Of a DNA stretch of 64,000 nucleotides, positions 57,666-64,000 are shown one piece after another. How positions within the stretch are numbered: the stretch's first letter is position 1; each line of letters starts with the position of its first letter. A program made the position numbers and the translations under genes. This DNA comes from Ziziphus jujuba (taxonomy: Eukaryota > Streptophyta > Magnoliopsida > Rosales > Rhamnaceae), in assembly GCF_031755915.1 (NCBI RefSeq), contig NC_083384.1:8162501-8226500 (forward strand), given 5' to 3'. The notes beneath the pieces are model-generated. The model was not told the DNA's origin. It was given only the letters and a program-made list of their open reading frames with translations, and did not search any database.

Positions 57666-58274
57666 CTAGTTTCGAGTGGTGCTCCTACCTCTTACTGTAA
57701 GTCCTTCCTCTTTAGACTTAGCATTCAATTCGAAGTCTTGTGACTTAAGGGCACTTACTACAGTTTCTAAAGACAAAGAATCTCTGCCATACTTAATGGC
57801 ATTCTTCAGTTCTCTATATGTTTCAGGCAAGGAGTTTAACAATATAACAGTATGATGTTCAGTATCAAACACAACATTACAATTTGCAAGACTCAGAACT
57901 AAACGATTAAAAGAATCAAGATTAGCATCTAAGTCCTTAGAGGTATCCATTTTAAAACCAAAAAATTGCTCAAGTAAAAGAATTCTATCTGGTAAAGATC
58001 TCACTAAGTAAAGTTGCTCAAGTTTTTTCCACATCTGTGAAGTGGTACTGACATCATCAACTTGCTGCAACACATTGTCAGAAAGGTGAAGGATGATGGT
58101 GCTCATTGCAATTTCATCAATTTCCAACTTCTTGTCTTCAGTGACATCTGCTCCAAATGAACCATCGATTGCCCTTGCCACCTTCATCTGGACTAGCACA
58201 GCCCTCATCTTCTTGCACTTGGGCAACAAGTCTCTGTTGCCATTTAAGACTTCAATCTCCAATTTCGTAGACAT
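57666..58274 (-). pseudogene. Copia gag-like region (202 residues)
   Basis: An open minus-strand frame of gag/UBN2 type, with MWKKLEQLYLVRSLPDRILL in its middle and a LLNSLPETYRELKNAI segment, the usual Copia capsid-like landmarks. It ends at a TAG at 57666 beyond which similar coding continues (basic region, then zinc knuckle). It starts about 180 bp inside the primer-binding site. Confidence 0.85.
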
Positions 58275-58469
58275 CCTTGGAATTAGCCAAAACTAAGCAC
58301 CTCTTCCAAGATTGTTAATCAAAACACTCACCCAGAATTGAAAATAGCCAACTCACCAAGAATTGAAAATACCCAAATTCACCACGAATGAAAATACCCA
58401 AATTCACCAAGAATCAAAAAATTACCCAACTCACCGTGAATTGAACATAGCCAATAGCTCTGATACCAC

Positions 58470-59070
58470 TGTTGGAAAATCAGAGAGCAAAAACTGAAAA
58501 ACTAACTAACACAAAAAACAACAAGATTTATCGAGGTTTGGCCAAGATTGCCTATGTTCTCGTTGCTCCAGTGAGAGCTTCTGGTATTTTATTGGATAGC
58601 TGCTGTCACAGAAAACAACTACAGAATTTTAAATGTGGAATCACTCAGATATTCACAACCTAAAACCCCTATTACATCCTTTTCTCTCTGTGTTCTCAAC
58701 CAAGCTCACAAAGAACCTCATAAAGAACATCAATTACACACACAAAGAAGAACACGAGGGAGTGAAAATAGATTTCTTGAAGTTTTCCCGCTTCTGCCAG
58801 TTTCTGGAAAATTTGATTTTTTCCCTCTTATTTTCGTTGTGAAGGAAGGAAACCATATATATAACAAGTGTTGCCTCAAAACGACGTCACTTTACTTAAG
58901 ATGTGAGGCAAAATAACCATTTTGCCATTCTTTACTTCCAAAATAATGAAGTGCACCGTTTTGACCACCAGAAACTTGAAAACACGCAAAACAAGTTGTG
59001 CAGTTCTGCACCAGTTATGCAACACATCACAGCAGCATTACAAGATGAATTTGAGGATTAAATCATCACA
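58470..59070 (-). repeat. 5' LTR of the 50-kb Copia element
   Basis: A 601-bp LTR next to the minus-strand primer-binding site. Matches 50388-50987 with scattered substitutions. Confidence 0.9.
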
Positions 59071-59239
59071 AGTCCTTTGATCAAGGCGGTTAGAGAGAGT
59101 AGTTAATAGAAAAAAAAAAAAAAAACAGTTGAGAATCATATATTTTCTTTCACAATGGAAAATATGCTTGATATACATTTTTTGACTGAGTTCCGATCAA
59201 CCATAGCCGTTGGGATGGATGTTGATTGAAACAGACAAA

Positions 59240-60420
59240 TTTTCTCTGTTTATACAAAGCACTCAACTGATTAATAATTGCTACGGTTGTGATTCAACTG
59301 TGAGGAGTGAAAGTCAACAGCTGCTGTTATATATTTATATATATGCTTCAGTTATAAAAACGGTGCCGTTACACTCAAAGATTAGTTAGGTGACTCATCA
59401 AAGTTAGTTTTTTCTGTTTTGGAAGCTTATAAAAGGTGTCATAACAGCAGAAACAGAGGAGTGAAAAACACAAGAAGTTAGTTCTCGATCAAAGCCTTGT
59501 TCTTCTTGTTTTTCTCTTTTTCTTCTTGTAACCTCTATCTCTTTGTTTTTCTCTTTCTCTTCGTATTGTTTAGGATCATTCTGGGTGAGTGATTTGTGAG
59601 AAAAAGAGAGGTTGTAAAGGGGTTTCTGGTTTGGTTTCTAGGTGTAGAGAATCTGTAAAACCAAGAGAAGTTGCAGGTTTTGATCACTGTTCATTGTTCA
59701 TAGTGCAAGAACTCCCTGGATGGAGTTCACCGAGGATGTAGGTCAATTCTAGACCGAACCTTGTTAAAATTTCTGTGTTTCTTTCTTTCTTGCTGATGTG
59801 AATTGAGTTTTGTATTGAATTAGTTTTCAATAATAATCACTTACAATCCTTCACAAATCACCTTTACACCCTTTTACACAATTTTCCTAGACAATTCCCT
59901 ACATCGCTAGCCAAGAAAGAGGGGAAAAAAAAAAAAAAAAAGATGAAAGAATGTTTACATAACTGAGAAAATATATGAAGCACTTAAAAGCTGAAGAAAA
60001 GCGTCTTAAAACTAAAACACAGTTTCATTAATTAGATAATACAATAATAAAGATTTGAAACTATGTTGCTTGCTTTTTCTTAGGCTTTATAACCAGATTA
60101 GTGAAATCCAGCATAGTACCCGTGGCCCTGGAACTCATAAATTGTCTAGATAGTAGTACCATCCTTAAATATCATTGAAATTGGCTACTTGAACTCTCTT
60201 TCTGACACAAAAAATTATCAATAGAAGAGTTTAAGACGGTTATAAAATGCAAAAATACATATCTTTTGGCTCATAAACCTATAAATCTAGAAATTTCTAA
60301 AATCCATGATTAATAATGTTGTCCTCTGATCAAGATGGTCAGAGAGATTAGTTAAACTGATAAAAAAGAAAACAATTGGGAATAATATATTTTCCTTCAA
60401 AATGAGGAGAATCGATATAT
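59240..60420. repeat. Intergenic repeat module, copy 3 of 3, split by a solo LTR
   Basis: Bases 59240-59278 ('acaaattttctctgtttatacaaagcactcaac') and 59830-59940 match the first part of the module at 49640-50070. Bases 60000-60350 match 50100-50387 plus 59071-59230. So the D3-D4 interval holds two copies of the same module in tandem. Confidence 0.65.
59279..59829. mobile_element. Solo LTR (551 bp) with TSD ATAAT
   Basis: It begins TGCTACGG and ends AGTTTTCA, flanked by the exact repeat ATAAT at 59274-59278 and 59830-59834. It contains a TATA-like 'cttataaaagg' near 59426 and a T/C-rich block, like a Copia-type LTR in plus orientation. It is unrelated to the other LTRs here. It splits the intergenic module. 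Confidence 0.8.
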
Positions 60421-60699
60421 ATTATTTCAAATAAAATCTAAAGAATATGTGCTTTTCCCCATAATCAAGTTCAATTCACAGTACTCTGTTACTGGATACA
60501 AAAACTTGGCAAAGTATATATATATATATATATGCAAACAAAACATTACTCTTACTCTCTAATAAGAATGTTCTTTGCTTTCCTTTCAAGCCACTAATCA
60601 TTATTTTATTCGTCTCCTTCCATTTTCCTCTGCATCACTTTCTTTTCTCCTCCATTTCAGACCATTTCTCTCTTTTGTTTTGTCTTTTGTCAATATGAA
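60421..60699 (+). promoter_or_regulatory. Promoter region of DUF4220/DUF594 copy 4
   Basis: A diverged single copy of the module lies at 60430-60590 ('gaatatgtgcttttcccc', 'ggcaaagtatat', 'acattactcttactctctaa', 'aagaatgttctttgc'). Unlike in the other copies, the (TA)n run is at 60515-60533, about 165 bp upstream, and the ATG is preceded by 'caatatgaa'. Confidence 0.5.
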
Positions 60700-62583
60700 A
60701 TGGAGCTACCTATCCCCAACAAGCTGAAAAAGCTGTGGGATGTATGGGATATCCCAACCTGCATTCTATTGAGCCTCTTCTTACAGGTTTTCTTAGTACT
60801 CTTTGCATCCTTCAAGCAACGCAGTAAAAATTCATTTCTTCTCTTCCTCATCTGGTCGGCATATTTGTCCGCGGACTGGATAGCTGCAGTTACTCTTGGA
60901 CTGATCACCAAAGTCCTGACAGACCCTTTTCATGACCCTCATGTCAATGAAGAACTTCATGCCTTCTGGGCTTCATTTCTTTTGTTGCATCTTGGTGGCC
61001 CTGATTCCATTACTTCTTTTGCTCTCGAGGACAATGAGTTTTGGCTGAGGCACTTGTTCGGACTCAATCTGCAGGTGATGGGTGCTGCTTACTGCATCTT
61101 TCTAACACTTCCCAACAACAGTCTATGGATTCCAACCATTCTAGTCTTCGTTGTTGGAAGTGTTAAATATGCAGAGAGGACAGTGGCTCTGTATCTTGCC
61201 AGCTTGGATCATTTTGAAGATACTGTTGGTGATTTCGAAGATCCAAATGCTGAGCTTGAACCTGAGGGTGCCAAGTTTGATTTCAATCTGCCTTCAGAAT
61301 CAAATGACATTGAGTTGCTGATGCTTTCTTATTCCCTTTTCAAAAGCTTCAAGGGGATTATCTTCCAGCACCCTCTGAGCTCCAAACTGGTAGAATCAAG
61401 CAGAAAGTTATTTTGTAAGATAAAAAATCCGAATGTTGGCTTTAAATTAATGGAGTACGAGCTCAGCTTCATGTACGAGGTCTTCCACACCAAGGCAGCT
61501 GCGGTACGTAGTAGAATTGGGTTGGTATTTCGTTTGAGCAGCTTTTGTTTCATCCTTGGAGCTTTTATATTGTTCCATTTTGTAGTTAAGGATCATGATG
61601 ATAAGTTTGGTGGATTTGAAACGTCACTTACTTATGCCTTGCTCATTGGAGCCATAGTACTGGATGCCATATCCGGAATTAAACTCATGCTATTTTCTGA
61701 TTGGATCCTGGTTTCCAATAATGGATTAATCAAGAGATGGAGAAAATTTATCCCAGCATATATTTTGAAAAGAAAGAGATGGTGCGAGTCAGTTTCGAAG
61801 TATAATATGATAGATTATTGCCTTGATGAACGTAGGTTATGGAAACGCAACTTGCCTGACTGTGTTAGAGCCGTGGTAGACAAAATAACAAACATGTTGT
61901 TTTCATCCTCAGAGGATGACATTGAGGATCTCAAAAGCTTCATCTTTGAAAAAGGTGTTAAGTTTCTTGATGAAGTTCATGATGAGGATGAGTTTTTATT
62001 TGCAACAAAGGTCCTTCATTTGCATTTAACTACCGAAATTGGTTACCACCAGAAGCAGACCGAATCAGGAGACAATACAGAAGAAGCAAAAAGTAGCAGA
62101 AGAATTTGCAAGGTGATTTCGGATTACATGTTTTACATTCTCATCATGAAGCCTGAAATTCTCGGTCCATCAGTTATGGGAATCAAATGGAAGAAAAACT
62201 TCAAGAACGCAGTTGAAGAGGCCAAGAAATATTTGGTGAAATACCAAATTTCGGATCATACAAAAGCTTGCAATGCGTTTCTTGATTATCATAATACGAA
62301 AGAAAAGGGTGGGAGACAAACCTTGCTCTCCAATGCATGTTCAAGTGCAAAAGATTTGAAGCTGGAAAAGAATTGGAAGCTTTTGAGTGATTGGTGGGCT
62401 GAATTGTTGTTCTTTGGAGCCCTTAGAAATAGACCAATATTATATGCACAGCAGGCAAGCAAGGGTGGTGAGCTTTTGACATTCACTTCGTTTCTCCTCC
62501 ATCATTCAAGCGAACGTAATGATAAGTTTAAAGAAGAGAACTTCACACGACACGTGAGTGATGGATCACAGCATGCTAGCTAA
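60700..62583 (+). CDS. DUF4220/DUF594 membrane protein, copy 4
   Basis: An intact 627-residue single-exon paralogue starting MELPIPNKLKKLWDVWDIPT, closest in its N-terminus to copy 2. DUF4220 hydrophobic segments occur at the same places, with LHLGGPDSITSFALEDNEFW and FVVGSVKYAERTVALYLASL. Later hydrophobic segments lie near 277-300 and 320-345. The C-terminal DUF594 end reads NRPILYAQQASKGGELLTFTS; the Cys and His of the sister motif CRPILHAQQ are replaced by Asn and Tyr, and the final Trp by Ser. The frame is open, so it is probably expressed. The altered DUF594 hallmark is the main difference from copies 1-3. Function unknown. Confidence 0.9.
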   Translation: MELPIPNKLKKLWDVWDIPTCILLSLFLQVFLVLFASFKQRSKNSFLLFLIWSAYLSADWIAAVTLGLITKVLTDPFHDPHVNEELHAFWASFLLLHLGGPDSITSFALEDNEFWLRHLFGLNLQVMGAAYCIFLTLPNNSLWIPTILVFVVGSVKYAERTVALYLASLDHFEDTVGDFEDPNAELEPEGAKFDFNLPSESNDIELLMLSYSLFKSFKGIIFQHPLSSKLVESSRKLFCKIKNPNVGFKLMEYELSFMYEVFHTKAAAVRSRIGLVFRLSSFCFILGAFILFHFVVKDHDDKFGGFETSLTYALLIGAIVLDAISGIKLMLFSDWILVSNNGLIKRWRKFIPAYILKRKRWCESVSKYNMIDYCLDERRLWKRNLPDCVRAVVDKITNMLFSSSEDDIEDLKSFIFEKGVKFLDEVHDEDEFLFATKVLHLHLTTEIGYHQKQTESGDNTEEAKSSRRICKVISDYMFYILIMKPEILGPSVMGIKWKKNFKNAVEEAKKYLVKYQISDHTKACNAFLDYHNTKEKGGRQTLLSNACSSAKDLKLEKNWKLLSDWWAELLFFGALRNRPILYAQQASKGGELLTFTSFLLHHSSERNDKFKEENFTRHVSDGSQHAS

Positions 62584-62759
62584 GATAGAAGAAGACCATG
62601 AAAACTGAAAATATCTTATCATCGGCTTTTGTTTTATTTTATTTATTTATTTTTGAAGAAGAAGGTACGTGCAATGTTAGAATAAAGCATACTGGTCATT
62701 GTTGGTCTGAGTAACTAGAAATCTATCACAAGCAAATATTATGTAGCAAAAATAACAGT

Positions 62760-62819
<60 letters not shown>

Positions 62820-64000
62820 AACTCAAAATTATTGTTCGAGGAGACTTTGTCAAAGACAATAGATATGGTAATTAAGATGAGTGGAAATGAAATATGTACA
62901 TATTAGCTTAAGTGTTTAGAAATCCTTTATATTACAATATGTTTGTTACTTATAAATTGTTAGAGGAAAAAATAAAATTAAAACAAATTTTAAACCTCAT
63001 TTGATAACAAAGAATATAAATTTCAAAATAAGGAAAAGATAAAATTTACATTACAAAAGAACAATTATAAGTGTCAACTCAAAGAACAATTACAAAGAGG
63101 CTATCTCTCTCGCCATGTGTCTCTCCCCTTTTGCTCTTAACATAGTTAGTTATATACGGAACCACAAAATTACGTATATTTTATATATGTGTATAAATAA
63201 TTTGTTTAATTATATTTAAAAGTTAGGTAAAAATTCGGCAAAAAAATATGATATTAAATATGCATTAAAATAAATTATTTTTAATATAACAGAAAAGGTA
63301 TTTCACAAATTAATTTTCAATTTTTTTCTAATGTTTTTTTAATATTTTTAATTTTTACGGGGATAAAATATTATGCACATTTTAATACTTTTTACTTAAA
63401 AAAAAACGATTTATATATTTATTTACTTATTTATTCTACATTTGTATTCTGTACACAACTATAGACTTTTTCTTCAAAAATTTATACCTTCAAAAATAAT
63501 TATTTCACATATTTCTGCTAAGTTTACTAAATAGGAGCATTAGCTAATAACTGTCTAGGGTTAAGATCATTCACATCAGGTGAAGTTTGGTAATATATCA
63601 ACTTGTTAGCTACTCCTTCAAATTTCTACAATAGTCTAACTTGTGATACTGAAAACGTGGGGAAAATCAGATTTTACCAGAATTTTGTTAAAAAATACAA
63701 GAATCCAACCCTTCACTCTCAAGAATCCACTTAAATTATAAGAGTTTAGATTGAAAACTCGCCACTTAATGGAATCCACCAAAGAGAAGAGTTAAGATGA
63801 ACAAATTCTTCTTTAACAAACGACCAACATGTTATATTTAATAATGATTAAAAACTTCTTCTAAATACATAGATAGAATTTAAATACTAAATTTGGAATA
63901 TCCTTTCATGCATATAGACATATTTAAATGAAAAATCTCATTAATTAGACTTTAATTCTATTATGAAACTTGATGCTAATAAATAAGAAGACATAAAACT
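62584..64000. other. 3' flank of the cluster, AT-rich, no gene seen
   Basis: Holds an (AC)n microsatellite at about 62763-62814. The remainder is AT-rich with poly(A/T) tracts and no coding or RNA features that I can support. Confidence 0.5.

Larger units (their letters stand above)
50388..59070 (-). mobile_element. Ty1/Copia LTR retrotransposon carrying nested insertions, with TSD AGTCC
   Basis: The element spans 8683 bp including guests, with ends TGTTGG...ATCACA and exact target duplication AGTCC at 50383-50387 and 59071-59075. LTRs are 50388-50987 and 58470-59070. On the minus strand the primer-binding site TGGTATCAGAGC is at 58457-58468, next to the LTR at 58470, so transcription runs right to left. 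The purine tract lies next to 50987. Order on the minus strand: gag, zinc knuckle/protease, integrase, RT, RNase H, which is the Copia order. Several stops and frameshifts make it non-functional as it stands, although long coding pieces survive. The LTRs differ at a few percent of sites by eye. Guests are the TRIM at 53838-54172 and the gypsy solo LTR at 54216-57061. Confidence 0.93.

Noticed and set aside
1..64000. tRNA, rRNA or microRNA genes
   Set aside because: I scanned for tRNA-like arms near the TGGTATCAGAGC sites and found only retroelement primer-binding sites. No convincing RNA gene was seen, though a covariance-model search could still find one.

Overview
The window is nuclear DNA of a flowering plant, most likely a eudicot. 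It is AT-rich, has GT-AG introns, plant-specific gene families (FTSH11, J-domain/DUF3444, CC-NB-LRR, F-box/LRR, DUF4220/DUF594) and many LTR retrotransposons. Protein style suggests a rosid, perhaps Rosales (a jujube-like genome), but the species is a guess.

Layout. (1) 0.3-5.9 kb: relics of F-box/LRR genes on the minus strand, with a duplicated LRR module, duplicated intron-like repeats, and one orphan exon-like ORF (1595-1744) of another kind. (2) 7.5-17.8 kb: two ordinary housekeeping genes on the plus strand. One is a 17-exon FTSH11-type organellar AAA protease, resolved exon by exon. The other is an intronless J-domain/zinc-ribbon/DUF3444 protein. (3) 18.8-29.4 kb: a head-to-head pair of RGA-type CC-NB-LRR genes. 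The minus-strand copy is nearly complete but has one LRR frameshift. The plus-strand copy is a pseudogene cut by a 5.2-kb Copia element with a perfect 5-bp target duplication. (4) 31.2-62.6 kb: four tandem intronless DUF4220/DUF594 membrane-protein paralogues, all on the plus strand. The first is broken by an 8.7-kb Ty3/gypsy element. Copies two to four are open. Between copies one and two lies a second, shrunken copy of the head-to-head NLR promoter region. Between copies three and four lies an 8.7-kb minus-strand Copia element that itself received a TRIM element and a solo gypsy LTR only 43 bp apart. A separate 551-bp solo LTR sits further downstream. (5) 62.6-64 kb: non-coding AT-rich DNA.

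How the parts relate. The housekeeping block is stable. The rest is a tandem-duplication zone in which NLR and DUF4220/DUF594 genes were copied with their flanks and then invaded by LTR elements. Precise target-site duplications and frames that close across the insertions make the order of events readable. The most unusual regulatory structure is a four-copy tandem array of a ~185-bp promoter module upstream of the third DUF4220/DUF594 gene; the module is single-copy upstream of its sisters. Function of the DUF4220/DUF594 family is not known to me, and no novel enzymatic system is evident. All similarity statements come from reading the sequence and from memory of the families, not from searches.
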